Assembly: GCA_963701205.1 (NCBI GenBank) | Contig: OY969575.1 | Location: 62,001-126,000, forward strand | DNA: 64,000 nt | Reading direction: 5' to 3' | Origin: JALZKA01 sp963701205 | GTDB lineage: Bacteria; Actinomycetota; Thermoleophilia; Solirubrobacterales; 70-9 | Shown here: positions 1 through 7,406 of the stretch, in pieces | Position numbering within the stretch: the stretch's first letter is position 1 | Layout of the letters: every line of letters starts with the position of its first letter | Translations under genes and position numbers: made by a program | Notes under the pieces: model-generated | Databases searched by the model: none | The model's input: the letters and a program-made list of their open reading frames with translations, nothing else | What the model was told of the DNA's origin: nothing

Positions 1-9
1 TAGGGAGCG

Positions 10-125
10 ATGTACGCGGGCGATGCCCGACGAGCACGTAAACAACTGGTCCGCCGTAGCGTCGACGCCATCAACAGACGCGACCTGGATGCCTTCTTGC
101 CGCCTATGGGCGAGAACGTAGGAGG
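10..125 (+). pseudogene. SnoaL-like (NTF2 fold) N-terminal fragment
   Basis: The frame reads through RKQLVRRSVDAINRRDLDAF, which looks like the first helix of SnoaL/NTF2-fold proteins (family pattern: VRRS-x-x-A-x-NRRDLDA). After about residue 38 the similarity stops and the frame drifts into low-complexity, arginine/proline-rich translation. Only the N-terminal helix is visible and no complete domain follows, so I read it as a decayed fragment at the window edge. An intact SnoaL-like protein lies at 55.6-56.0 kb, so the fold occurs in this genome. The match is short and from memory, hence low confidence. Confidence 0.35.
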
Positions 126-190
126 CGACCGGATGCGACCTCTTCCACCTCTCCTGCAACCATGGGCCCACAAGCCGCCATTTACCGCCC

Positions 191-220
191 TTGACATCAC
201 CTCCCCGGCGGTGCGAGGAT
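191..220 (+). promoter_or_regulatory. Putative promoter of the secreted protein gene at 285
   Basis: A perfect TTGACA (191-196) is followed 12 bases later by CGGTG and then by GAGGAT (215-220, 18-base spacing). The same arrangement, TTGACA then CGGTG then GARGRT with 17-18 base spacing, precedes the two paralogues at 30.0 and 30.8 kb, at the same distance (about 65 bases) from their TTG start codons. The -35 is convincing; the -10 assignment is inferred from conservation and is unlike TATAAT. Confidence 0.4.
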
Positions 221-284
221 CGCGCCGACCAGTACGGGGGGCGGACATAGCCTCTCGGGCACCACGGGAATCGGGAGGTCTGCC

Positions 285-845
285 TTGCCCACACGCGTTC
301 GTCGTCGGACTCCGAGTCACGCAATCGTCGTTGCCTACCTTGCGCTGTTCATTGCGCTGGGCGGTGTCAGCTACGCAGCCTTCAAGTTGCCGAACAACTC
401 GGTGAAGTCGAAGCACATCTCCAGCGGGCAGGTGAAGTCGCAGGATGTCAAGAACGACGGAATCACCGGAGCGGACGTAAAGGAGTCCACACTGGCGCTG
501 CTGGGGAGCCCTGTCGACGTGCGCACGCTGGTCATCCCGCCGATCACTGCGGGTTCGGGATGGACTGAAAGGGCCGCCAGATGCGAGGAAGGGGAGCAGC
601 TGCTCGGCGGCGGCTACGGCCAAACCAATGCTTTGCCTAACCCGGGCTTCGGAAGCACCTACAACGCAACGTTCGCCGGTCCCGGCGTGGTCAAGCCAAA
701 CCCCAATTTTCCCGAAGAATTACCAGAAACCATCGTCGAGGCTGCGCAACCGGATGAGACCCCCGACGCCTACATGCTTCAGATGGAGTTCGACGGCAAC
801 GCTTCCAATCCCGAGGTAACCGTCTACGCGATCTGCACGAAGTAG
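285..845 (+). CDS. Secreted protein, YLALF/NNSVKSKHI family
   Basis: About 186 residues starting at a TTG with a good Shine-Dalgarno (GGGAGGT four bases upstream); the paralogues at 30.0 and 30.8 kb use the same TTG context. A basic tail is followed by a hydrophobic segment (about residues 13-30, AIVVAYLALFIALGGVSYAA) ending in an Ala-x-Ala-like site, then the family block LPNNSVKSKHISSGQVKS and DVKNDGITGADVKE. The C-terminal domain is specific to this copy: C-x7-LLGGGYGQ near residue 107, ending in VTVYAIC. That pattern (Cys, Gly-Gly-Gly turn, later Y-x-x-C) resembles the repeat of the protein at 965-1735. Predicted exported or membrane-tethered; function unknown. Confidence 0.8.
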   Translation: MPTRVRRRTPSHAIVVAYLALFIALGGVSYAAFKLPNNSVKSKHISSGQVKSQDVKNDGITGADVKESTLALLGSPVDVRTLVIPPITAGSGWTERAARCEEGEQLLGGGYGQTNALPNPGFGSTYNATFAGPGVVKPNPNFPEELPETIVEAAQPDETPDAYMLQMEFDGNASNPEVTVYAICTK

Positions 846-917
846 CTGCCGCCCGACCCATCACCTCAGTGACTGGAACACACAATCCATCGGCGGCCCG
901 AATCTGGCTTGCATAGA

Positions 918-968
918 TGGGCCGGGATGGATTCGAACCATCGACCTACGACGTCGCCCAACAGCTAC
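918..968 (-). pseudogene. tRNA 3'-half remnant
   Basis: On the minus strand this reads as a T arm (stem GATGG/CCATC, loop TTCGAAT) followed by the acceptor strand CCGGCCC and discriminator A, the same acceptor strand as the intact tRNA(CAT) at 6488-6561. A GGGTAGCT stretch near 968 could be a decayed 5' half, but no cloverleaf with D and anticodon arms can be drawn. It resembles the att copies at 2822 and 6487 but carries several substitutions. It may be an old integration scar. It overlaps the last codons of the gene at 965-1735. Confidence 0.45.
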
Positions 969-1735
969 CCGTCGCAGTAGGCGTACGCGGTCAACTTTGA
1001 CTCGATTTGGGTCGTCATCTTGACCTGCCACTTTTGCTTGCCGATCTTGCGGGAGCCGTTGAAGAATGAGGCACCGTCGTCGAAAGGGACGTCAGTCGCA
1101 AAACCGCCGGAGATCACGCGCTGATCGCCCTTGCACGCCGCGGTCGCTGTGTACCGATCAGGCGCGCCGCCGGCGGCGATTGTCTTCTTCGCCACTGTCG
1201 GCGCCCTGCCGCCTGCGCAGACAACCTTGACGCCAATGGTGGCTGGGTCGAAGACGGAGTACTTTGCCGTCCAGCCGCGTTTGCCGGCGCGGCGAGATAC
1301 AAACGGATAGGCGGAATCTCCATTACCGCCACTCGGGCCTCCGCCAAGGGCAACCTTCCCCTTCCGGCAATGCGCCGTCACGCTTTGCACATGCGAATCG
1401 GTCTCGCGACTTGCATTTCGAATCGAGGTGTGGGCTCTGCTGCAATACGCATACAGATCAGATTCCTGCCCACTCGGCCCGAAAACTCGCAGCGCTGAGC
1501 GCCATCCATTGCCGCCTGCCGGATAGGACGAGAGCAGATAGGGACTGCCACCGCGGGCGTGGAATCCGCCTGAGACGACTTCTCGTCCTGCCTTGCAGGC
1601 AGCTGAGCCCTTGGCGACGGATCCGTCGGATTCGACGGTGACCTTTGTCGTGCTGACGCCGCCGGCGAGCGCCAAGCTCCCCAGGAACGCGAACAACCCG
1701 AACCCCACTGTGAGAATGCTCAAACTGCGACGCAC
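965..1735 (-). CDS. Secreted protein with three Cys-rich repeats
   Basis: 256 residues from a GTG start (1733-1735) preceded by GGGGGAGGAG. Residues 1-25 form a signal peptide (RRS, hydrophobic core FGLFAFLGSLALA). Three repeat units of about 70 residues follow. Each begins with a cysteine near a G-x-x-V-x-S/G-GGF motif (CKAGREVVSGGF, CRKGKVALGGG, CKGDQRVISGGF) and ends with an aromatic segment plus Cys (LYAYC, VKVVC, TAYAYC). The paired cysteines suggest one disulfide per repeat. I recognise no enzyme motif; an extracellular structural or binding role is inferred. It lies downstream of, and reads the same way as, the YLALF-type gene at 2060-2608. Confidence 0.8.
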   Translation of the reverse strand: MRRSLSILTVGFGLFAFLGSLALAGGVSTTKVTVESDGSVAKGSAACKAGREVVSGGFHARGGSPYLLSSYPAGGNGWRSALRVFGPSGQESDLYAYCSRAHTSIRNASRETDSHVQSVTAHCRKGKVALGGGPSGGNGDSAYPFVSRRAGKRGWTAKYSVFDPATIGVKVVCAGGRAPTVAKKTIAAGGAPDRYTATAACKGDQRVISGGFATDVPFDDGASFFNGSRKIGKQKWQVKMTTQIESKLTAYAYCDG

Positions 1736-1868
1736 ACATCTCCTCCCCCGGTGGCGCGATTCGCGCCAGGATCAAAATGATTGCGGCACCGTAGCGCATT
1801 ACGAGGGCTTCGCGTATCCCCTCCGGCAGCCCGCTCCAAAACAATGGTCGCACGAAAGGCGGCGAAGG

Positions 1869-1916
1869 CGAACGCCTAGCTCTCCCCCAGCTTCCCTAAG
1901 CGCAGATAGGCGTTCG
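1869..1916. repeat. 10-bp inverted repeat in intergenic stretch
   Basis: The arms CGAACGCCTA (1869-1878) and TAGGCGTTCG (1907-1916) are perfectly complementary, with a 28-base loop. They lie in the 324-base gene-free stretch between the start of the gene at 965-1735 and the stop of the gene at 2060-2608, both on the minus strand. The structure could act as a factor-dependent terminator for the upstream gene; there is no U-run. I see no coding signal in the rest of the stretch. Confidence 0.45.
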
Positions 1917-2059
1917 GGGATTGAGCTATTCAAGCTCTCTCCACTTCTTGATCACGGGATGCCAGCGGTGTTTGATGATCAGCGACCCACGATTCCCGAA
2001 CCGCGATTCCCGGCCCGCTTCTTGGCGGTCTAAGCGCTCGACCGTCTCGCGCCGGGGGA

Positions 2060-2608
2060 CTAGGCGGGCCCGAGACAAAGAAGCGTTATGCGAACCTCGC
2101 CATCAGGCTTGCCCCCATTGTTATACACCTGAAGTAGCAAATCCGAATGGCGAATTGTGTAACCGCTCAATTCGAGTTGGCCCTCGTAGGCCTCCGACTC
2201 AATAGTTGCGGTTCCGGTGATGACGAGATCGTCATCCTGGCAGTCATGGGAGTGGTTATGAAATCCGTCGATTTCAACTTGGCTGACAAAAGTCGTGGTG
2301 TACGTGTCGAGCCCGTCGATAAGGTCGGCCTCAAGCGCAGATTCCGGGCCGTCGACATCCAGCAGCTTCGCCAGGATCTGGGCGCCCGTGTCGGCCGCGG
2401 GAAGATTCAGCGTGTTCTCGTCGATGTCAACGCCGGTCAATCCGTTGTTTTTTACGTCAGGACTCTTTACCTGGCCGTTGACGATATGGCGAGACTTGAC
2501 CGAGTTGTTGGCAAGGCCGGCCGCGTAGGCGCTGCCGCTAAGCGCCACGAACAGCGCCAAGTAGCCGATGGCGTTGTTTCGAATGTGTGCGCCGAGTCCG
2601 TTCTTCAC
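2060..2608 (-). CDS. Secreted protein, YLALF/NNSVKSKHI family
   Basis: About 182 residues. I chose the GTG at 2606-2608 over upstream TTG/ATG codons because GGGGG lies just upstream and because it places the hydrophobic segment at the same residue number as in the paralogues at 4958, 30010 and 30840 (Gly15 before YLALF). The segment AIGYLALFVALSGSAYAAG precedes LANNSVKSRHIVNGQVKS, DVKNNGLTGVDIDENTL, then a copy-specific domain with DGFHNHSHDC and a final ITLLC. Predicted exported; the His/Asp/Cys-rich loop could bind metal, which is a guess. Function unknown. Confidence 0.8.
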   Translation of the reverse strand: MKNGLGAHIRNNAIGYLALFVALSGSAYAAGLANNSVKSRHIVNGQVKSPDVKNNGLTGVDIDENTLNLPAADTGAQILAKLLDVDGPESALEADLIDGLDTYTTTFVSQVEIDGFHNHSHDCQDDDLVITGTATIESEAYEGQLELSGYTIRHSDLLLQVYNNGGKPDGEVRITLLCLGPA

Positions 2609-2821
2609 GCGATCCCCCATTGTCGTAGCCGACAAGCGAGCAAGACCAACTTACACCCAGACTGCCCCGGGTGGCAAGTCGGCGAAGCGGGTCGCCCATC
2701 AGATGCCTGCGGCTGACGCGCCTGCGGCGTGTTGACCCAGGCGTTGACCCGGGGCGATATTTGCCGAATCCGTCGCCGCTTCCACGAAGTAGAAACCGCT
2801 TGATAGCAGGGCTTTTGGCCT

Positions 2822-2864
2822 ATGGGCCGGGGTGGACTCGAACCACCGACCGACGGATTATGAG
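2822..2864 (-). repeat. attL: duplicated tRNA 3' end
   Basis: 43 bases identical to 6487-6529, covering the acceptor strand, T arm, variable region and 3' side of the anticodon stem of the tRNA(CAT). The sequence diverges immediately after the repeat, so this copy does not form a tRNA. It lies 41 bases beyond the integrase stop codon, as expected for an attachment site next to int. Confidence 0.85.
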
Positions 2865-2905
2865 GCCGAGCGGAACCGGCGACAGCCGACGACAGCCGAC
2901 GACAA

Positions 2906-4120
2906 TCAGCCATGCCCGACCTTCTCCCCTGCCCTCCGGGGTTGGGAGCTTGGGGCCACGTTCGGGGCCACGTTCTCGGCCGCGTCGAACAGCGCCCCAA
3001 GCCGCTGCGCAGCGTCGTGCTGCGGCGCGTAGTGGACGTAGCGCATCGTCGTCGCGACGTCGGCGTGGCCCATCATCGCCTTCACGTCCGAGAGCGAAAA
3101 CGCCTCGACCGCGATCGTCCCGAACGAGTGCCGCAGGTCGTGGAACCTGATCGGCGGCAGCCCGGCCGCCTTGAGCGCCTTCTTGTAGGTGCGCACCGTG
3201 CCCGAGTGGTCGATGTAGCTCCCGGTCGGACTGACGAACACGAAGTCGCACTCGTCGGTCCAGAGGTCGCGCTGGCCGAGCCTCGCGAGCACCTGGGCGA
3301 CGCCGGGCGTCAGCGGCACCGACCGAACCTTGCCTGACTTCGGCGGTCCGATCGTCGTCCGTGACAACGCCTGACGGACGTGGATCAGGTCGCGCTGCCA
3401 GTCGATGTCCTTCCAGCAGAGCGCGGCCAACTCGCCGAACCGCAGGCCGCTGCCCGCCGCAGTCGTGTAGAGCGCCGCGTCCTGCTCGGTCGCAGCCGCC
3501 GCCACGAGTTGCCGAATCTCGTCGGCCCGCAGCACGTCGAAGTCGCCGGAGCGGCGCTCGGGCACCTTCTCGATCCCCGCCGCCGGGTTGGCCCGCAGCT
3601 TCCAGACCTTCATCGCCCGGTTCATTACGCCGTGGACGATCGTCAGCCGCTTGTTGATCGTCCGAGGCGACAGCTTGCCCTCGGCGAGCAGCCGGTCGCG
3701 GTAGGACTCGACGTGCTCGGTCCTGATCGCTTCGAGCTTGCGGTCGGCGCCCAGGTCGGGGATCAGGTTCGCCTCGATCGTCAGCTTGTAGTCGCGGACC
3801 GTCGAGGGCTTGCGCTTGCGGTCGTGCTCGGTCCAGCGCAGCCACTCGCGGCACGCGTCCTCCCAGGTTGCTCCGGTCGCATGCTGCTCGATCCGGAGCC
3901 CGCGACCAACGTCGCTCAGGTAGTCGCGCAACCAGCGCTCTGCGGTCGCCTTGGTGAAGTAGCCGGGCGGGCACGCGCTCCGCTTCGGCCACGCAGGGCC
4001 GATTCGCTTTTTCGTGTCCTTCGTTCCGACTCGGACCCGCGCATACCAGACGTCGCCCTTGGCGAGCCTGCGCAGGAACACGGACCCGCTCAGGTATTTG
4101 CTGCTCATGATGTTCCCCAT
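2906..4120 (-). CDS. int: Tyrosine-type integrase (phage/element)
   Basis: 404 residues. N-terminal SAM-like/core-binding region (about 60-165) followed by a catalytic domain with the full tyrosine recombinase set: Arg in GSGLRFGEL (about residue 225), HDLRHSF (about 325), GHADVATT (about 350) and the nucleophile Tyr in MRYVHY (about 360). It should catalyse site-specific integration and excision at the tRNA. The start could be ATG 4120 or the in-frame ATG twelve bases later, which has GGGGA upstream. It follows the Xis-like gene by five bases and ends next to attL. It differs from the chromosomal XerD at 17978-18946, which lacks the arm-binding-type N-terminus. Confidence 0.92.
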   Translation of the reverse strand: MGNIMSSKYLSGSVFLRRLAKGDVWYARVRVGTKDTKKRIGPAWPKRSACPPGYFTKATAERWLRDYLSDVGRGLRIEQHATGATWEDACREWLRWTEHDRKRKPSTVRDYKLTIEANLIPDLGADRKLEAIRTEHVESYRDRLLAEGKLSPRTINKRLTIVHGVMNRAMKVWKLRANPAAGIEKVPERRSGDFDVLRADEIRQLVAAAATEQDAALYTTAAGSGLRFGELAALCWKDIDWQRDLIHVRQALSRTTIGPPKSGKVRSVPLTPGVAQVLARLGQRDLWTDECDFVFVSPTGSYIDHSGTVRTYKKALKAAGLPPIRFHDLRHSFGTIAVEAFSLSDVKAMMGHADVATTMRYVHYAPQHDAAQRLGALFDAAENVAPNVAPSSQPRRAGEKVGHG

Positions 4121-4125
4121 TTCGT

Positions 4126-4326
4126 TCAGGGTTGCCTTGCGCCGCCGAGACTACCGGCGCGGGAGTCGTCAAGCAAGGCGGCGAGGTCGTCGTCGGTGAA
4201 CACGATCGTTTGCGGAGTAAGGCGACGATGCGGCCACTTCCCCTCTCGGCACTTGCGGAGCACGGTCTCGCGACTCACGCCGAGCAGGTCGGCGACCGTT
4301 TGAGGCGTGTGGATAGTCGGCGTCAT
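4126..4326 (-). CDS. xis: Excisionase-like HTH DNA-binding protein
   Basis: 66 residues. A helix-turn-helix is visible in TPQTVADLLGVSRETVLRKC followed by the wing GKWPHRR, typical of the MerR/excisionase-like HTH_17 family. I chose ATG 4326 because its ATGA overlaps the stop of the preceding gene; a GTG six bases upstream is also possible. It lies directly upstream of int in the same overlapping run, which fits a recombination directionality factor. The role is inferred from position and fold. Confidence 0.75.
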   Translation of the reverse strand: MTPTIHTPQTVADLLGVSRETVLRKCREGKWPHRRLTPQTIVFTDDDLAALLDDSRAGSLGGARQP

Positions 4327-4853
4327 GCCCACTCGACTTCCCGCAGCTCGACGCCCCGCTCAGTGATCCTGAGGACCGGCTCGACCGGGACCTCCACGAT
4401 CCCGCCGTAGCCGGTGTCAACGGGGTAGGCGGTCGCCTCGGCCTCGGCCTCGGCCCTACGGACTTTCCACTCCCGCACCTGGCGCTCAACCTCAGCACGG
4501 CTTTCGAGGTCGGCCTCAGTCGGCAAGCGCCGGACCGCGACTCCGACGCTTCGCCGACCCCGCTCGATTCGCCCGGCCTCGACCAGCCGATTAGCGGCTC
4601 GCTGGACAGCCTTCACCTGGGCCACACTTGGCTCCGGGCTCCCATAGACGGCTCGGGCGAGTTCGACGTACGTGCGGCCCTCAGGCAAGCCGGTAGCCGG
4701 TCCTGGGAATCCCCACCGGCCCAGATACTCGGGGAGGAAGGGCACGGTCCCAGCCCGATCCAGCTCAGCGAGTATCAAACGCGCTACCGGGACTCGCCGG
4801 GCGGGCTGCCCTTTAGGTTGATCCCGAGTATCCGCGTGTGGAGTCCGAATCAA
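4323..4853 (-). CDS. Unknown element protein, possible winged-helix
   Basis: 176 residues from TTG 4853. No family recognised. Residues 25-105 look like a winged-helix arrangement: ARLILAELDRAGTVPFLPEYL, then YVELARAVYG, and VQRAANRLVEAGRIERGRR, the last like the recognition helix and wing of a DNA-binding domain. The C-terminal third is charged (coiled-coil-like EVERQVREWKVRRAEAEAEA), then a short beta-rich tail. It is the first gene of the run that continues with the Xis-like gene and int, so a regulatory or replication-initiation role in the element is plausible. Confidence 0.6.
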   Translation of the reverse strand: MIRTPHADTRDQPKGQPARRVPVARLILAELDRAGTVPFLPEYLGRWGFPGPATGLPEGRTYVELARAVYGSPEPSVAQVKAVQRAANRLVEAGRIERGRRSVGVAVRRLPTEADLESRAEVERQVREWKVRRAEAEAEATAYPVDTGYGGIVEVPVEPVLRITERGVELREVEWA

Positions 4854-4957
4854 CCTATTGGTCGGTTGCGCCAGTGGCCGCAGTAGCGCTCTAAAAGAAG
4901 TGACGCTTTTCGTCCAAAGCGCCTACCCCGAGAGCAGTGCGGCTGGAGGGCCTCTAC

Positions 4958-5500
4958 TCAGTTGGTCGGCGTCGTCACGCAGAACCCCGAGCCTGCGTCG
5001 ATCTGGGGCTTACTGCCAAATGGGATCTTTGCCGTGGTTGCGTTAACGATGTACGCCGTCTGAGTGCCGCCAATCTCGCCTGCTTCATCGGTGAGGCTGT
5101 CGACGTCGAACAAGCTCGGATGATTTGTTCGCAGGTACATGGCCTCTCCGAGGGTCACGAGTCGCAGTCCCTTCGCGGCGCAGTCAGCAACCACTCCCTG
5201 CCACGTACCGCCGGATCCTTGAGTGCTCGCCACGCAGAGTTCACCGAAGCGACTGGTGTTGGTGGGGCAGGTGTCCACGCCGCTTTGATCCCGGATGTCC
5301 GCGCCCGTGAGGTTCTCGTCACGTACGTCGCCGCTGCGCACATCGTCGTTTCGCAGGTCAACCGAGCGGACCGAGCTATTGATGATGTCGCCGGAGCCGA
5401 CCGTATTGGCCGCATAGGCGATGCCGCCGGTGAGAACGAGGAACAACGACAGCGCCCCCATCCACTGGTTCCGAAGGTGCGAGCCGAACTTGCGCAGCAT
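4958..5500 (-). CDS. Secreted protein, YLALF-type N-terminus, carried on the element
   Basis: 180 residues from ATG 5500 with a GAGAAGAGGAGAG purine run upstream. The N-terminus (MLRKFGSHLRNQ, then MGALSLFLVLTGGIAYAA) aligns position by position with the other family members; the following block is a divergent NSSVRSVDLRNDDVRSGDV repeat plus NLTGADIRD. The C-terminal domain starts CPTNTSRFGELCV and includes WQGVVADCAAKGLRLVTLGEA, resembling lectin-like or formylglycine-enzyme-like surface domains, and ends GFCVTTP. A TTGACA on the minus strand (5586-5591) may be its -35. A chromosomal-type surface protein inside the element suggests recruited cargo. Confidence 0.8.
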   Translation of the reverse strand: MLRKFGSHLRNQWMGALSLFLVLTGGIAYAANTVGSGDIINSSVRSVDLRNDDVRSGDVRDENLTGADIRDQSGVDTCPTNTSRFGELCVASTQGSGGTWQGVVADCAAKGLRLVTLGEAMYLRTNHPSLFDVDSLTDEAGEIGGTQTAYIVNATTAKIPFGSKPQIDAGSGFCVTTPTN

Positions 5501-5644
5501 GGAACTCTCCTCTTCTCAAGCGACGCTTATCCCCCTCGGGTCTCCGCCGCGATTCGAAATAAAGGGTCCCAAAGGGATTTCAGCCTGTCAAGCGACCGGC
5601 ACCGTGTCCCCTCCGTGGAGATAGGTGCATTCCATGCAAAGCGT

Positions 5645-5977
5645 CTATCTCTCGGAGTCCGGCTCCTCCGCCAGCGGGTCCGGCTGCACCTGGGCCAGGC
5701 GGCGGCTCCCGTCGGGTTTGATCACGATGCACCCGATGACCGGGAAGGCCGGGGCCATCGAGCCGACCGCGTGCACGTCGGCCCCGGCGTTGGCGAAGTA
5801 GACGCCGTTGCCGCCGTCGATGCCCCCGCCGTTGACGAGCAGAGCTTGGCTTCCGTCGGGAAGTGCCTGCCACTCGACGCGTTGATCGGCGAGGTCGAGG
5901 CCGGGGACACGCTCGGCGAGCCGGTCGAGCAGGAGCAAACGGTCTGCGTCGGCGGGGTTGAGGTTGCTATCGGTCAT
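5645..5977 (-). CDS. Hypothetical element protein
   Basis: About 110 residues. I chose ATG 5977 because a strong AGGAGG lies four bases upstream; the open frame extends 74 codons further but without codon character. The N-terminus is helical (NPADADRLLLLDRLAERVPG); the rest looks beta-rich with glycine loops (LLVNGGGIDGGNGVYFANAG, then FPVIGCIVIKPDGS). No signal peptide and no recognised family. It is the last gene before attR. Confidence 0.6.
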   Translation of the reverse strand: MTDSNLNPADADRLLLLDRLAERVPGLDLADQRVEWQALPDGSQALLVNGGGIDGGNGVYFANAGADVHAVGSMAPAFPVIGCIVIKPDGSRRLAQVQPDPLAEEPDSER

Positions 5978-6486
5978 TGGTCCTCCTCTAGCGGTTAGTG
6001 CGGTTGTCCTCTGCTTTGGGTTTCGGGGTTGGGGAGGGGCCAGCCGCAAAGGGCTGGGGCCTTCTTTTCTGCTCCGGGAACGAGGCAGGGCATGAGGCCG
6101 GTCGGTCCTCCACCCGCCACGCAATCCGCGCCATCTCCGCGGCAAAGCTCCGGGCTTCGCTGGACCTACTACGCCGCCCCCGGATCGAGCATCGGTCACC
6201 GGGGCCGTGGTCGACGCCCGAGGAGCGCCGTGGTCGTGCGAGGCTGGCTGCTGGCTGCGCGGTCCTCAGCGCGCTTCCACCGGGCTACCGGGCGTGCGCG
6301 GGCTAGCGGATCGGCTCTCCGCGGAACGAGAACGGCGCGGCCCAAGGGGAAACTGCAAGGCAACCCGCGAGGACCGCGCCGCGGCGCAGGTTAGTCGGCT
6401 TACTGTGGGGCCTCGTCTGGGGCCAAGTTTGGGCCGACTCCGGGTCTCGGAGGGGCGTAACCCGCTTGATTGAGCGAGTCTCGATG
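5978..6486. other. Gene-free right arm of the element
   Basis: No credible coding frame. One hairpin is visible near 6040-6062 (GCCAGCC, loop GCAAAGG, GCTGG) followed on the plus strand by a T-rich run (TTCTTTTCT); it could stop transcription entering from the left. The rest is GC-rich without repeats that I can see. It presumably contains the promoter for the gene at 5645-5977. Confidence 0.4.
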
Positions 6487-6561
<75 letters not shown>

Positions 6562-6579
6562 GTGCGGTCATTTACCGCT

Positions 6580-6813
6580 TTACTGAGCGGTTTCCTGCCG
6601 CGGCCGGTTGATGCCTGTGCGCCCCGCGATCACACACAACGATGGGTAGCCCAACCAGCTTCGACGCACGTCAAACGGCACGAAACCGGCAGCTTCCAGA
6701 GCAGGGGTCGAATCGAGAGGTCGGAAACCCGCGAGCACTCCGCCCCGCCCGGCAAGGTAGGTAGCGAGTCGCCCGGATCCAATCGGCGTTGGTGTCACAA
6801 CCCCCTCTCGCAT
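6580..6813 (-). pseudogene. Possible methyltransferase C-terminal fragment
   Basis: The minus-strand frame contains RPLDSTPALEAAGFVPFDVR followed by RSWLGYPSLCVIAGR. This looks like the last strand-helix-strand of class I SAM-dependent methyltransferases (PL...LEAAGF...V...PSL-V-A-R). No SAM-binding motif precedes it in frame, so only a C-terminal fragment remains, next to the tRNA attachment site. It could be a remnant cut off by integration events. Recognition is from pattern only. Confidence 0.35.
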
Positions 6814-6914
6814 GCCGACGAAGTATCGCTGCTTCTGGCGGCGGAGCGCGAGGTGAGCTTCGCGGGGGTCACGGGGGGGGTCCCCACTCAAGCCACTCCC
6901 ATACCTTTGCGTTC

Positions 6915-7358
6915 GTGCCAGTTGACGTCCGGTCCGAAATCAAGATCGCGCGGCCCCGGGAAGAAGTCGCCGCGTTTGCGATGGACCCCGACAACGCAAC
7001 GGCCTGGTACGCGAACATCAAGTCGGTGGAGTGGCGCTCAGCGAGGCCGCTCGCGGTCGGCTCGCTCATCGAATTCGTTGCGGAATTCCTCGGGCGCCGC
7101 CTCGAGTACACCTACGAGGTCACCGAGCTCGTAGGTGGCGAACGGTTTGTGATGCGAACGAACCAGGGGTCGTTTCCGATGGAGACGACCTACTCGTGGG
7201 CCGACGCTCCAGGTGGGGGCACTCGGATGGAACTCAGAAACCAGGGCGAGCCATCCGGATTCGCGAACGTGGCGGCGCCGGTTATTGGCGCGGCCATGCG
7301 TCGGGCGAACCGCAAGGACCTTGAACGGCTCAAGGCGATCCTGGAACACGCCGCCTGA
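6915..7358 (+). CDS. SRPBCC-family protein (polyketide cyclase-like)
   Basis: About 147 residues. The sequence follows the START/SRPBCC pattern: an initial strand (DVRSEIKIARPREEVAAFAM), a helix ending in WYANIKSVEW, strands with GSLIEFVAEFLGR and YTYEVTELVGGERFVMR, and a long C-terminal helix (ANRKDLERLKAILEH). Such proteins bind hydrophobic ligands in a helix-grip fold. The start is uncertain: GTG 6915 places the domain at residue 1, but no clear Shine-Dalgarno is visible and the frame is open upstream to 6789. Confidence 0.75.
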   Translation: MPVDVRSEIKIARPREEVAAFAMDPDNATAWYANIKSVEWRSARPLAVGSLIEFVAEFLGRRLEYTYEVTELVGGERFVMRTNQGSFPMETTYSWADAPGGGTRMELRNQGEPSGFANVAAPVIGAAMRRANRKDLERLKAILEHAA

Positions 7359-7406
7359 TCACTTTGAGCGAAGGCGAGCCACTTGAGATGGCTCTAATGC
7401 GGATCG

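Noticed and set aside
2820..4172. Second long minus-strand frame (450 codons) overlapping the integrase
   Set aside because: Different frame from the integrase motifs, Arg-rich, no domain; shadow.
6037..6070. Rho-independent terminator in the element
   Set aside because: The hairpin is short and there is no plus-strand gene ending before it; mentioned only as a possible barrier.
6029..6473. Open frames in the right arm of the element
   Set aside because: Arg/Gly/Pro-rich, overlapping each other, with no start signal.
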